In this document: positions 24,652-33,649 of the stretch, one piece after another
Layout: each line of letters starts with the position of its first letter
Numbering within the stretch: position 1 is the stretch's first letter
Source of the DNA: Actinomycetes bacterium
GTDB lineage: Bacteria > Actinomycetota > Actinomycetes > Actinomycetales > Microbacteriaceae
DNA: 60,083 nt
Assembly (NCBI GenBank): GCA_023428065.1
Contig: JAEYZI010000046.1
Span: 1-60,083, forward strand
Direction: 5' to 3'
Notes under the pieces: generated by a model
Seen by the model: the letters and a program-made list of their open reading frames with translations, nothing else
Databases searched by the model: none
Told to the model about the DNA's origin: nothing
Made by a program: the position numbers and the translations under genes

Positions 24652-24746
24652 CAAGGTCGAAAATGCAGGAAATCCGACCCTGGGCCCCCGCAGCGCGCCC
24701 GTCGTTCCGGGGGCCAGCGGCGGATGTTCCTGCATTTTCGACCTTG
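24652..24746. repeat. 20-bp inverted repeat with an inner GC hairpin, between convergent genes
   Basis: The arms 24652-24671 and 24727-24746 are exact reverse complements of 20 bases (CAAGGTCGAAAATGCAGGAA). Between them GGCCCCCG (24683-24690) and CGGGGGCC (24708-24715) form a second perfect stem. The build matches the element at 5373: a long outer arm with CCTGCA, and an inner GC hairpin. It sits between the alpha-galactosidase and fumC 3' ends and may end transcription from both sides. Nothing else is seen in 24545-24798 beyond C- and G-rich low-complexity sequence. Confidence 0.75.
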
Positions 24747-24798
24747 AGGGCCGCGCAGGGGGCATGGGCGAGGGGCGGGAGGGGGGAGGGCAGGGGGG

Positions 24799-26196
24799 TC
24801 AGCCGGGGTGGGTCATCGAGAGCACGTCGAGGGCCGCGTCGAGCTGCTCGAGGGTGAGCTCGCCGCGCTCCACGAAGCCGAGCTCGATCGTCGCCTCGCG
24901 CACCGTGATGCCCTTGGCCACGGCGTGCTTCGCGATCTTGGCCGCGTTCTCGTAGCCGATGTACTTGTTGAGCGGCGTCACGATCGAGGGCGACATGCCG
25001 GCGAGCGCGGCGGCGCGCTCGAGGTTCGCCTCGAGACCGTCGATCGTCTTGTCGGCGAGCACGCGGCTCGAGTTCGCGAGCAGGCGGATCGACTCGAGCA
25101 GTGCCGTGCCCATGACCGGGATGGCGACGTTGAGCTCGAACGAGCCGGTCGCACCCGCCCACGCGACGGTCGCGTCGTTGCCGATCACGCGCGCGGCGAC
25201 CATGATGACCGCCTCCGGGACGACCGGGTTGACCTTGCCCGGCATGATCGAGGAGCCCGGCTGAAGGTCGGGGATGTGCAGCTCGCCGAGACCCGTGTTC
25301 GGGCCCGAGCCCATCCAGCGCAGGTCGTTGCAGATCTTGGTGAGCGAGACCGCGATGACGCGCAGCGCGCCCGACGCCTCGACGAGCCCGTCGCGGTTGG
25401 CCTGCGCCTCGAAGTGGTCGAGCGCCTCGGTGATCGGCAGACCGGATGCCGCGGCGAGCTCCGCGATGACCTTCTGCGGGAAGCCCTTCGGCGTGTTGAT
25501 GCCCGTGCCCACGGCCGTGCCGCCGAGCGGCACCTCCGCGACGCGGGGGAGGGCCGCCTCGATGCGCTCGATGCCGAGGCGCACCTGGCGCGCGTAGCCG
25601 CCGAACTCCTGACCGAGCGTCACGGGGGTCGCGTCCATGAGGTGGGTGCGGCCGGGCTTGACGGCGTCCTTCCACAGCTCGGCCTTCGTCTCGAGGGCCG
25701 ACGCGAGGTGGTCGAGCGCGGGCACGAGGTCGGAGATGAGCGCTCCCGTGACGGCGACGTGCACGGAGGTGGGGAAGACGTCGTTCGACGACTGCGACGC
25801 GTTGACGTGGTCGTTCGGATGCACGGGCGCGCCGAGCTTCTCGGTCGCGAGGGTCGCGAGCACCTCGTTCATGTTCATGTTCGAGCTCGTACCCGAGCCC
25901 GTCTGGTAGGTGTCGACCGGGAACTGGTCGTGGTGCTGACCCGCGATGATGTCGTCCGCGGCGGCGACGATGGCATCCGCGATGTCGCCGTCGAGCACGC
26001 CGAGCTCCTTGTTGACGATCGCGGCGGAGCGCTTGATGCGGGCGAGCGCGACGATCTGCGCGGGCTCGAGTCCCGTGCCGGAGATGGGGAAGTTCTCGAC
26101 GGCGCGCTGGGTCTGCGCGCGGTAGAGGGCCGAGATCGGAACCCGCACCTCCCCCATCGTGTCGTGCTCGATGCGGAAGTCGGCGTCGGTGCCCAT
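24799..26196 (-). CDS. fumC: Class II fumarate hydratase
   Basis: A 465-residue iron-free fumarase that interconverts fumarate and malate in the citric acid cycle. The superfamily signature GSSIMPGKVNPVVPEA is near residue 315, with TGSGTSSNMNMNEV, HPNDHVNASQSSND and GRTHLMDATPVTLGQEF as the other active-site blocks. Full length. ATG 26196 has GAAAGG upstream. It is 47 bases after the carbonic anhydrase gene on the same strand and ends the xseA-xseB-DUF4245-carbonic anhydrase-fumC run. Confidence 0.95.
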   Translation of the reverse strand: MGTDADFRIEHDTMGEVRVPISALYRAQTQRAVENFPISGTGLEPAQIVALARIKRSAAIVNKELGVLDGDIADAIVAAADDIIAGQHHDQFPVDTYQTGSGTSSNMNMNEVLATLATEKLGAPVHPNDHVNASQSSNDVFPTSVHVAVTGALISDLVPALDHLASALETKAELWKDAVKPGRTHLMDATPVTLGQEFGGYARQVRLGIERIEAALPRVAEVPLGGTAVGTGINTPKGFPQKVIAELAAASGLPITEALDHFEAQANRDGLVEASGALRVIAVSLTKICNDLRWMGSGPNTGLGELHIPDLQPGSSIMPGKVNPVVPEAVIMVAARVIGNDATVAWAGATGSFELNVAIPVMGTALLESIRLLANSSRVLADKTIDGLEANLERAAALAGMSPSIVTPLNKYIGYENAAKIAKHAVAKGITVREATIELGFVERGELTLEQLDAALDVLSMTHPG

Positions 26197-26243
26197 GCGT
26201 GTGTGCCTTTCGTGCAGTGCGTGCGGAGAGAGAGCGGGGGAGG

Positions 26244-26867
26244 TCAGGAGACGCCCACGTCGCCCACGATGACGGCGGGGACGGCGGCGCCCTCGAGGAG
26301 CTTGTAGTTGGCGCCGACGACGGCGAGGGAGCCGTCGGCGACGGCGTCGGTGATGAGCTCGGAGCGTGCGACGAGCTCGCTCACCGTGCGCTTCAGGTGC
26401 GTGATGCCGACCGTCTCGGGGTCGCGGTTCGGGGAGGCCCGCACCGAGGGACGGATGGCGGCGATGTGGCCCGCGATGTGCGGGGGCAGCGGTCGGGCAT
26501 CCGGGCTGTCGAGGTCGATCGCGGCCCGCACGGCCCCGCACGCGTCGTGGGCGAGCACGACGATGAGGGGCACGTCGAGCACGGCGACGGCGTACTCGAG
26601 GGAGGCGATCGCGGAGTCGGAGATCACCTGGCCCGCGTTGCGCACGACGAAGAGGTCGCCGAGTCCCTTGTCGAAGATGATCTCGGCGGCGAGCCGCGAG
26701 TCGCTGCAGCCGAAGAGGGCGGCGTGCGGCGCCTGGGTCGTCGCGAGCTCCTCCCGGCGTTCGACGTCCTGGCGCGGATGCCGCGGTGCGCCCGCCACGA
26801 ACCGCTCGTTGCCGCGCACCATCTCCCGCCAGACGTCGGCGGGCGTGCGGCGGGGGGATTCGCTCAT
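26244..26867 (-). CDS. Beta-class carbonic anhydrase
   Basis: A 207-residue zinc enzyme that hydrates carbon dioxide to bicarbonate. The zinc and catalytic residues are in FGCSDSRLAAE (Cys, Asp-Arg pair) and LAHDACGAVRAA (His and Cys). RNAGQVISDSAIASLEYAV is the strand-helix joining them. All ligands are present. Bicarbonate would feed carboxylases next to the citric acid cycle. It overlaps the DUF4245 gene by 4 bases (ATGA), so the two are co-translated. Confidence 0.9.
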   Translation of the reverse strand: MSESPRRTPADVWREMVRGNERFVAGAPRHPRQDVERREELATTQAPHAALFGCSDSRLAAEIIFDKGLGDLFVVRNAGQVISDSAIASLEYAVAVLDVPLIVVLAHDACGAVRAAIDLDSPDARPLPPHIAGHIAAIRPSVRASPNRDPETVGITHLKRTVSELVARSELITDAVADGSLAVVGANYKLLEGAAVPAVIVGDVGVS

Positions 26868-27514
26868 GAGATCTCCTTCGCGACGGCGGCGGCGAGGGCC
26901 GCGAACTCCTCATCGTCCGCGGTGCCCACGAGCACAATCGTGGATGCTCCGCGTTCCGTCACGAGAGCGTAGGCGACGTTCCCCGGATCGGTCACGTCGC
27001 GGCGGTCGTAGGCCGTCCAGGTGACGCCGTCGATCGTGACCGTGTCTGCCGGCCGCGCGTCGCGCACTTGCTCGGCGAGCCAGCTGCTGTTGGCGTCGAT
27101 GCCCTGCACGATCGCGAGGTAGTACTCGGCGGGCGTCGTGAACCCGACGTTCCATGAGACGACGCCGTCGGATCCCGTGCGCAGCTCCGCATGGTTCGCG
27201 TGCCAATCGCTCGGCATGGCGGGGGCCACGATCGGCTCGTCGACGGTGGCGCTGGCCGCCTCCGCCGCCGCGAGGTAGTCGACGGGTGCACGAAGACTGC
27301 CCTGGTCGGGACGCACGACGACCATGACGAGGAACGCGACGATGCCGAGCGATGCGAGAACTGCGATGAACAGGTTGAGCGCCGTCTGGCTGCCGCGGCG
27401 CTTCGCGCTCGCCGCAGCCTTGCGCGCGGCGGTCTCCTCGGGGGTCTCGGCGCGCCCCAGTTCGGCGACGATCGGGCGACCCGCCTCGTCGACGCCCCGG
27501 TCGCGCGGGCTCAC
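26864..27514 (-). CDS. DUF4245 membrane protein
   Basis: A 216-residue actinobacterial protein. A charged cytoplasmic N-terminus (TAARKAAASAKRRGSQ) leads into one membrane helix (TALNLFIAVLASLGIVAFLV, about residues 45-65), then an outside domain with the conserved MPSDWHANHAELR and SWNVGFTTPAEYYLAI segments and a C-terminal half close to beta-strand repeats (VTIDGVTWTAYDRRD). Function is unknown. Typically found between xseB and fumC, as here. The start overlaps the xseB stop by 4 bases and the end overlaps the carbonic anhydrase start by 4 bases. Confidence 0.85.
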   Translation of the reverse strand: MSPRDRGVDEAGRPIVAELGRAETPEETAARKAAASAKRRGSQTALNLFIAVLASLGIVAFLVMVVVRPDQGSLRAPVDYLAAAEAASATVDEPIVAPAMPSDWHANHAELRTGSDGVVSWNVGFTTPAEYYLAIVQGIDANSSWLAEQVRDARPADTVTIDGVTWTAYDRRDVTDPGNVAYALVTERGASTIVLVGTADDEEFAALAAAVAKEIS

Positions 27515-27729
27515 GATTCCTCGGCCGCGGCGCGCGCCGCGTCGAGGCGGGCCTTCGCGCCGACGAGCCACTCCTCGCAGCGGCGGGCGAGCGCCTCGCC
27601 TCGCTCCCACAGGGCGAGGGACTCCTCGAGAGTCGCGGCGCCCTGCTCGAGCTTCGACACCACCTGCACGAGCTCGTCGCGCGCCTGCTCGTAGCTGAGC
27701 TCGGCGACGTCGGGGGTGTCGTCGGTCAT
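27511..27729 (-). CDS. xseB: Exodeoxyribonuclease VII small subunit
   Basis: A 72-residue helical protein with the standard ELSYEQARDELVQVVSKLEQ and ESLALWERGEALARRCEEWL segments. Several copies coat each large subunit XseA and help the complex degrade single-stranded DNA to oligonucleotides. It is 9 bases after xseA and overlaps DUF4245 by 4 bases. Confidence 0.93.
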   Translation of the reverse strand: MTDDTPDVAELSYEQARDELVQVVSKLEQGAATLEESLALWERGEALARRCEEWLVGAKARLDAARAAAEES

Positions 27730-27738
27730 GCCTCCAGC

Positions 27739-28941
27739 CTACTCGGCGCTCGCCGTGAGCTCGCCGCCCGCGACCCGGATGCGCAGAGCGTCGCCCGGCG
27801 CGACCTGGGAGGGATCGCGCACGACGACGGCGCCCGAGCGCACGACCGCGTAGCCCCGATCGAGGGTGCGCTGCGGCGAGAGCGCACGGAGCTCCGCCGC
27901 GAGCCGGTGCACAGCGGTCTCCTCCCGCTCGACGCGCAGCTGCATGAGGTGCGTACCGCGGTCGACGAGCCGGATGAGGTCCTCCGCTCGCGACTGGACC
28001 ATGACGCCCGGATCGGCGAGCACGGGGCGCGATCTGAGCGCCGCGATCCGCTCGATCTCGCCCGTCACGAGCGACGACATCCGCATCGCCATGCGGGCGC
28101 GCGCCTGCTGCACGCGGGCCGCCTCCTCCGCGACGTCGGGCACGACGCGCTTGGCGGCGTCCGTGGGGGTCGAGGCGCGCAGGTCGGCCACGAGATCGAG
28201 GAGAGGGCTGTCGGCCTCGTGGCCGATGGCCGAGACGAGGGGGGTCGTGCACGCTGCGGCGGCGCGCACGAGCTGCTCGTCGCTGAAGACGAGGAGGTTC
28301 TGGAAGTCGCCCCCGCCGCGGGCGACGATGATGACGTCGACCTCCGGGTCGGCGTCGAGCTCGCGGATCCCGGCGGCGACCTCGCGGGCGGCGTTGGTGC
28401 CCTGCACGGCGGCGTGCCGAACGCGGAAGTTCACCTGGGGCCAGCGCAGCTGGGCGTTGCGCAGCACGTCCTTCTCGGCATCCGAGTCGCGGCCCGTGAC
28501 GAGCCCGATGCACTGGGGGAGGAAGGGGAGCGGCTTCTTGCGCGCGGCGTCGAAGAGGCCCTCCTCCTGCAGCGTGCGCTTGAGCCGCTCGAGCTGCGCG
28601 AGGAGGTCGCCGAGGCCCGCGTGCCGCAGCTCGGAGGCGACCATCGAGAGCGTGCCGCCGCGCATCCAGAAGTCGGGCTTGACGAGCGCGACGACGCGGT
28701 CGCCCTGCGCGAACTGCTCGGTGAGGCGCTGGAGCGTCGACGACCACACGGTGAGCGAGACGGTCACGTCCTGATCGAGGTCCTTGAGCTTCGCGTACAC
28801 GACCCCGCGCGCGAGGTTCCACTGCGTGAGCTCGCCCTCGACCCACACCGACCCGAGTCGGTCGATGTAGCCCTTGACCTTGGCCGAGAGGGTCGCGACG
28901 GGCCACGGATGCTCGGCGCTCGGCCCCTCGACGTCGGTCAT
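27739..28941 (-). CDS. xseA: Exodeoxyribonuclease VII large subunit
   Basis: A 400-residue nuclease subunit. Residues ~10-115 are the OB-fold DNA-binding part (PWPVATLSAKVKGYIDRLG, VWVEGELTQWNLARGVVYAK); residues ~125-320 are the catalytic core with LVTGRDSDAEKDVLRNAQLR, VIIVARGGGDFQNLLVFSDE and SAIGHEADSPLLDLVADLRA; a coiled coil follows, then the C-terminal GYAVVRSGAVV domain. ATG 28941 has TACCCT 6 bases upstream and no ribosome binding site, so it is probably leaderless. Divergent from ispH. Confidence 0.95.
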   Translation of the reverse strand: MTDVEGPSAEHPWPVATLSAKVKGYIDRLGSVWVEGELTQWNLARGVVYAKLKDLDQDVTVSLTVWSSTLQRLTEQFAQGDRVVALVKPDFWMRGGTLSMVASELRHAGLGDLLAQLERLKRTLQEEGLFDAARKKPLPFLPQCIGLVTGRDSDAEKDVLRNAQLRWPQVNFRVRHAAVQGTNAAREVAAGIRELDADPEVDVIIVARGGGDFQNLLVFSDEQLVRAAAACTTPLVSAIGHEADSPLLDLVADLRASTPTDAAKRVVPDVAEEAARVQQARARMAMRMSSLVTGEIERIAALRSRPVLADPGVMVQSRAEDLIRLVDRGTHLMQLRVEREETAVHRLAAELRALSPQRTLDRGYAVVRSGAVVVRDPSQVAPGDALRIRVAGGELTASAE

Positions 28942-28947
28942 GCGGCC

Positions 28948-28953
28948 AGGGTA
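28948..28953 (-). promoter_or_regulatory. Leaderless -10 element for xseA
   Basis: On the minus strand TACCCT ends 6 bases before ATG 28941. Confidence 0.5.
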
Positions 28954-28997
28954 CGGGATGCCGGCGTCACGCCCGGCGTCGCCCCCCGCGTCCCCCG

Positions 28998-29003
28998 TAG
29001 ACT
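28998..29003 (+). promoter_or_regulatory. Leaderless -10 element for ispH
   Basis: TAGACT ends 7 bases before ATG 29011. The spacer CGAGGGG could also act as a weak ribosome binding site if transcription begins upstream. Confidence 0.5.
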
Positions 29004-29010
29004 CGAGGGG

Positions 29011-30087
29011 ATGAGCGGGATCACGAACGGCGCCATGGGGACGACCCTCGAAGCCCCTCGCATGCCCGCCGTCCGGGGCCGTCTGCGCGACGATCCCGTC
29101 GACGGGCCGAAACGCGTGCTGCTCGCGGCGCCGCGCGGCTACTGCGCGGGCGTCGACCGCGCCGTCATCGCGGTCGAGAAGGCGCTCGAGAACTTCGGCG
29201 CACCTGTCTACGTGCGCAAGCAGATCGTGCACAACGTGCACGTCGTCTCCGAGCTCGAGCGGCGCGGCGCGATCTTCGTCGACGAGGTCGACGAGGTGCC
29301 GCCGGGCTCCCACCTCGTGTTCAGCGCCCACGGCGTCTCGCCCGCGGTCGTGCGCTCGGCATCCGAGCGCGAGTTGCTCGCGATCGACGCGACGTGCCCC
29401 CTCGTCACCAAGGTGCACCGCGAGGCGACGCGCTTCGCGAAGCAGGACATGCAGATCCTCCTCATCGGCCACGCCGGCCACGAGGAGGTCGAGGGCACGA
29501 TGGGCCACGCGCCCGAGCGCACGATCCTCGTGAACTCGCCGGACGACGTGGAGCGCATCGAGGTCGACGACCCCGACAACCTCGTGTGGATCTCGCAGAC
29601 CACGCTGAGCGTCGACGAGACGATGGAGACGGTTCGCCGCCTGCGCGAGCGCTTCCCGAAGCTGCAGGATCCGCCCTCCGACGACATCTGCTACGCGACG
29701 CAGAACCGCCAGGTCGCCATCAAGAAGGTCGCACCCGAGGCCGACCTCGTGATCGTCGTGGGCTCCGCGAACTCCTCCAACAGCGTGCGCCTCGTCGAGG
29801 TCGCGCTCGAGCACGGCGCCCGCGCGGCGCACCGCGTCGACTACGCGAGCGAGATCCGCCAGGAGTGGCTCGAGGGCGTCGCGACGGTCGGCGTGACGAG
29901 CGGCGCCTCCGTGCCCGAGGTGCTCGTGCAGGAGGTGCTCGCGGATCTCGCCGACGCCGGCTACCGCGACGTCGCGGAGGTCCGCACGGCGGAGGAGGAC
30001 CTCATGTTCTCGCTCCCCAAGGAGCTGCGCCGAGACGCGTCGGGGAACGCCGACGCCCGAGCCCTCGGCGGGCGAACCCGCCCCTGA
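29011..30087 (+). CDS. ispH: 4-Hydroxy-3-methylbut-2-enyl diphosphate reductase (IspH)
   Basis: A 358-residue iron-sulfur enzyme, the last step of the non-mevalonate isoprenoid pathway. The three cluster cysteines are in PRGYCAGVDRAV, DATCPLVTKVH and DDICYATQNRQ. The substrate residues in HNVHVVSELE and FSAHGVSPAV and in SANSSNSVRLVEVA are intact. The first ~30 residues before KRVLLAAPRGYC are an extra, poorly conserved tail. ATG 29011 follows a leaderless-type TAGACT. Downstream genes are on the same strand but start 51 bases later. Confidence 0.95.
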   Translation: MSGITNGAMGTTLEAPRMPAVRGRLRDDPVDGPKRVLLAAPRGYCAGVDRAVIAVEKALENFGAPVYVRKQIVHNVHVVSELERRGAIFVDEVDEVPPGSHLVFSAHGVSPAVVRSASERELLAIDATCPLVTKVHREATRFAKQDMQILLIGHAGHEEVEGTMGHAPERTILVNSPDDVERIEVDDPDNLVWISQTTLSVDETMETVRRLRERFPKLQDPPSDDICYATQNRQVAIKKVAPEADLVIVVGSANSSNSVRLVEVALEHGARAAHRVDYASEIRQEWLEGVATVGVTSGASVPEVLVQEVLADLADAGYRDVAEVRTAEEDLMFSLPKELRRDASGNADARALGGRTRP

Positions 30088-30138
30088 GGCCCATTCGGGC
30101 CCGTCTTCCGCGAGAATCGGGCGAGACGAGGAGACCGG

Positions 30139-31413
30139 ATGCGCGTGACACTGCTTCCGCGAGAGGCGGCCGCGCGCGTCATCACCGGCTCCGTCTCGAC
30201 CCTCGCGTGGGCATCCGGCGCCGCGATCCTCGTGCTCGTGGTCCCCGTGCTCGTCGAATCCCTCGCGCGCCGCGGTGAACTCGACGCGCTCCCCGTGCCG
30301 CTCGCGATGATCCTCCTCATCCTCGCGGGTATCGGGGTCGCGATCTGGCGCATGACGCCGTCCGTCGTCGTCGGCTACCTCGTGCTCGCGACGCCGGCCA
30401 CCATCGTCTACGAGGTGAGTCTGCTGCGCAGCGACCTCTCGCTGCTCGACCACGAGCTCTTCCTCGTGAACCGTCCGACGCTCGCGCTCGTCGCGATCGG
30501 CGTCGCCTCCACCTCGGCGCTCGGAGGCATCCTCTGGTGCCTCGTCGGGTACGCGGCCGCGAGCGGTGCGGCCGTCGCGACGGCCCTCATCACGGACACG
30601 CCCGTGCGGCCGGGCATCGGGCCGACCATGGTGCTCGTGCTCGCGGTGGTCTTCTATCTGACGCTCTTCGCGCTCCAGAGGCGGCAGCGGAGGCGGCTCC
30701 CGGGTTTCGAGGAGCTCGAGGAGGCGACACGACGCCGCGCCGCGAGCGCCGACCTCGCGCGCCGGGCGACCGCGCTCGTGCACGACACGGTGCTCAACGA
30801 CCTCACGATCGTCATGAACGCGCCCGGGTCGCTCGACGCCCGGACGCGCGATCGTCTGCGCGAGGACCTCGACACCCTCGAGGGCGGGGAGTGGGTGCAC
30901 GCGGCCCGCGAGTTCGCCGTGCCCGACGACGCGCAGGTCGCCTTGCGCAACGCGGTCTCGCGACTCGTCGACGAGTTCCGCTGGAGGGGGCTCACGATCA
31001 ACGCGACCGGGGTCTCCTCCGGCGTGTACCGCTACGGCACGGAGCAGGCCGACGCGCTCCTCGGCGCCATGCGTGCGACGTTCGAGAACGTGCTGCGGCA
31101 CTCGGGCTCCGAGGTCGCGAACGTGGAGATCATCTACGGCGAGCGGGACGTGACGTTCATGATCTCGGATGAGGGGGTCGGCTTCGATCTCGCGCGAGTC
31201 GACGCGTCGAGCCTCGGCATCCGGGAGTCGATCGTCGGCCGGGTCGAGGCGGCGGGCGGGAGCGCCCGCCTGTGGTCGGCGCCGGGGGAGGGCACGACCG
31301 TCATGCTGCGGATGCCGATCATCGAGGTGCGCGACCCCGGCGACCCGTCTCGGCACCGGGAGAGCGACACGGGCGCCCCCCGGCGAGGTCGGGGAGGATC
31401 GGATGCCGAGTAG
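30139..31413 (+). CDS. Histidine-kinase-like membrane sensor (HATPase domain)
   Basis: A 424-residue protein with about six membrane helices (residues ~15-180), then a cytoplasmic kinase-like part. The phospho-acceptor helix looks like the HisKA_3 type, ATALVHDTVLNDLTIV (His near residue 215), and the ATP-binding domain has an N box (ENVLRHSGSEVANVEI), G1 box SDEGVGFD and G2 box PGEGTTVMLRMP. So it is NarX/DesK-like. GTG-free ATG 30139 has GAGGAGACCGG upstream. No response regulator gene lies next to it in the window. It overlaps the following membrane protein by 11 bases. The signal is unknown. Confidence 0.75.
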   Translation: MRVTLLPREAAARVITGSVSTLAWASGAAILVLVVPVLVESLARRGELDALPVPLAMILLILAGIGVAIWRMTPSVVVGYLVLATPATIVYEVSLLRSDLSLLDHELFLVNRPTLALVAIGVASTSALGGILWCLVGYAAASGAAVATALITDTPVRPGIGPTMVLVLAVVFYLTLFALQRRQRRRLPGFEELEEATRRRAASADLARRATALVHDTVLNDLTIVMNAPGSLDARTRDRLREDLDTLEGGEWVHAAREFAVPDDAQVALRNAVSRLVDEFRWRGLTINATGVSSGVYRYGTEQADALLGAMRATFENVLRHSGSEVANVEIIYGERDVTFMISDEGVGFDLARVDASSLGIRESIVGRVEAAGGSARLWSAPGEGTTVMLRMPIIEVRDPGDPSRHRESDTGAPRRGRGGSDAE

Positions 31414-32542
31414 TCACCCGGGCGTGCTGCGGTATGCGGCACGCGATGTCGATCCGATGAGCTGGTTCACGGGTCCGTACGTCCCGCTCGTGCTCGCGAC
31501 CCTCATCGCGGGCTACGGCGGAGCGATGGCGGTCCTCACCTGGAACGCGAGCGAGTATCCGGCCGTGCAGCTGATCGGCGTCGTCCTCATGGTGGCGGCG
31601 TGCCTCCTCGTGCAGCTGTTCGTCTCGCTGCGTCAGCGCCTCGACTGGCAGCTCGGCGCCGTCGTGGTGCTCGCGGGAGGCTCCGGTCTCGTCGTGTCGG
31701 CGCTCGGCTACGCCGAGTCGACGTTCGCGATCGAGCTGTGGTGGGCGCCCTTCGCGTTCGGCCTCAGCCTCGCCTGCCTCGCCCCGTACCTCTCGGCGGG
31801 ACGATTGATCGGCTGGGGGCTCCTCGGGCTTCTGACGGCCGTTCCCCTCGCCTTCGTCATCGTCAGCCCACGGGTGCCGACATGGGGTCCCGTGTCGGTG
31901 TTCCTCCTCGTCGCGACGCCCGCGATCGTCGCGACCGTCGCGGCAGCCGCGTTCTCGGCGAGCGTCGTCTCCCACCTGCTCCCCATCGTCGACAACCGCT
32001 CGCGCGCGATCGTGTCGCCGGCGCTCGCGCCCGACCCCGAGGACGAGGAGGCGGAGCGCGTCGTGCTCGCGCGCCTCACCGCGCGTGCCGTGCCGTTCCT
32101 CCGCGAGATCGCCGCGCGCGGCACGGTGGACGACGGCGACCGCCACCTCGCGGGAGAGCTCGCGCGTCACCTCCGCGACGACCTCGTCTCGCGCAGCGAC
32201 CTCGCGTGGCTCGGAGTGCGCGCGGACGACACGCGCGTCGTCGTGTCAGACCCGGACCGCCGGGCGCACACGCTCCGCCCGGCGCAGCGCACGGCCATCC
32301 GCGATCTCGTCCGCGCGGTGCTCGAGGATCCGAGCACCGACGCGACGACCGTGCTGCTCGCGATGCGACGCGAGCGTGACGGCTCGACCGCGGTCGCGAT
32401 CTCCCTCGACACCGAGCTGCCCGAGGGGCGCCGCGTGCGCCACCTCGCGCCGTACTACTTCAACCTCCGCGGCGCGACGGAGGACGTGCTGCTGAGACGC
32501 GACGGGGTCTCGTTCCGGGTTCCCCCGGACGAGACCCCGTAG
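31403..32542 (+). CDS. Membrane protein, likely partner of the sensor kinase
   Basis: A 379-residue protein of unknown function. Five or six membrane helices (residues ~20-190) are followed by ~190 cytoplasmic residues. That tail has a helix ARLTARAVPFLREIAARGTV that resembles a dimerisation helix, but there is no clear ATP-binding N, G1 or G2 box and no acceptor His in the right place. It therefore looks like a kinase paralog that lost its catalytic half, or a ligand-sensing partner. ATG 31403 has GGGGAGG upstream and overlaps the kinase gene by 11 bases, so the two are translated together. Confidence 0.65.
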   Translation: MPSSHPGVLRYAARDVDPMSWFTGPYVPLVLATLIAGYGGAMAVLTWNASEYPAVQLIGVVLMVAACLLVQLFVSLRQRLDWQLGAVVVLAGGSGLVVSALGYAESTFAIELWWAPFAFGLSLACLAPYLSAGRLIGWGLLGLLTAVPLAFVIVSPRVPTWGPVSVFLLVATPAIVATVAAAAFSASVVSHLLPIVDNRSRAIVSPALAPDPEDEEAERVVLARLTARAVPFLREIAARGTVDDGDRHLAGELARHLRDDLVSRSDLAWLGVRADDTRVVVSDPDRRAHTLRPAQRTAIRDLVRAVLEDPSTDATTVLLAMRRERDGSTAVAISLDTELPEGRRVRHLAPYYFNLRGATEDVLLRRDGVSFRVPPDETP

Positions 32543-32577
32543 CGGAGCCCGCCGCGCTCACGGCGCGACGCGGACGA

Positions 32578-33609
32578 TCAGGCGCTGATCGACTGGCCCG
32601 CCGAGCCGAGCTGACGCGTGGCGGCGACGACGCGCGCGGCCATCGCCGACTCGGCGCGCTTGCCCCACGCCCGCGGGTCGTAGACCTTCTTGTTGCCGAC
32701 CTCGCCGTCGACCTTGAGCACGCCGTCGTAGTTCTCGAACATCCAGCCCGCGATGTCGCGCGTGTAGGCGTACTGCGTGTCGGTGTCGATGTTCATCTTG
32801 ATGACGCCGTTCGCGACCGCCTCGGCGATCTCCGCATCCGTCGAGCCGGAGCCGCCGTGGAAGACGAGGTCGAGCGGCTTCGGGCCCGTGCCGTACTTCG
32901 CGGCGATGCCGGCCTGGATCTCGCCGAGCAGCTCGGGGCGCAGCTTGACGTTGCCGGGCTTGTAGACGCCGTGCACGTTGCCGAAGGTGAGGGCGGCGAT
33001 GTAGCGGCCCTTCTCGCCCAGACCGAGGGCCTCGACGGCCTGCTCGACGTCGCCGAGGGTCGTGTAGAGCGCCTCGTTGCTGCCCTCGTGCTGCACGCCG
33101 TCCTCCTCGCCGCCGACGACCCCGATCTCGACCTCGAGGATCGCGCGGATGTTCTTCATGCGCGGCAGGAGCTCCTCGGCGATCTCGATGTTCTCGGCGA
33201 GCGGCACGGCGGAGCCGTCCCACATGTGCGACTGGAAGATCGGGTTGCGGCCGGCCTTCACCTCGGCCTCGGAGGCCTCGATGAGCGGCAGCACGAAGCC
33301 GCCGAGGGCGTCCTTCGGGCAGTGGTCGGTGTGGAGCGCGACCGTGATGGGGTAGTTCTTGGCGACCTCGTGCGCGAAGGCCGCGAAGGCGAGCGCACCG
33401 GAGGCGCGCGCCTTGACGCTCTGGCCTGCGAAGTAGTCCGCGCCACCCGTCGTGACCTGGATGATGCCGTCGGAACCCGCCTCGGTGAGGCCCTGGAGCA
33501 CGGCGTTGATGGTCGAGGAGCTCGACACGTTGATGGCGGGGAAGGCGAAGCCGTTGTTCTTCGCCTTGTCGAGCATCTCGGCGTACTGATCCGGGGTGGC
33601 GACGGGCAT
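32578..33609 (-). CDS. fba: Class II fructose-bisphosphate aldolase
   Basis: A 343-residue zinc aldolase that joins or splits fructose-1,6-bisphosphate. Zinc ligands and active-site residues are in ALHTDHCPKDALGGF, EVEIGVVGGEEDGV, FGNVHGVYKPGNV, LVFHGGSGSTDAEI and KMNIDTDTQYAYTR. Full length. ATG 33609 has a strong AGGAGG. It is 40 bases after glpK on the same strand, so it is probably the third gene of the glycerol operon, where it would use the dihydroxyacetone phosphate formed by GlpK and GlpD. Confidence 0.95.
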   Translation of the reverse strand: MPVATPDQYAEMLDKAKNNGFAFPAINVSSSSTINAVLQGLTEAGSDGIIQVTTGGADYFAGQSVKARASGALAFAAFAHEVAKNYPITVALHTDHCPKDALGGFVLPLIEASEAEVKAGRNPIFQSHMWDGSAVPLAENIEIAEELLPRMKNIRAILEVEIGVVGGEEDGVQHEGSNEALYTTLGDVEQAVEALGLGEKGRYIAALTFGNVHGVYKPGNVKLRPELLGEIQAGIAAKYGTGPKPLDLVFHGGSGSTDAEIAEAVANGVIKMNIDTDTQYAYTRDIAGWMFENYDGVLKVDGEVGNKKVYDPRAWGKRAESAMAARVVAATRQLGSAGQSISA

Positions 33610-33649
33610 GAGGGTCCTCCTGGAGGGACGGGGTGGTTTCGCCTCGAGT

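Noticed and set aside
27739..31356. A 1205-codon open frame on the minus strand
   Set aside because: Only the last 400 codons (xseA, from 28941) look like protein. The rest is antisense to ispH and the sensor kinase and is very rich in Arg, Glu, Asp and His, as expected of a shadow frame in GC-rich DNA.
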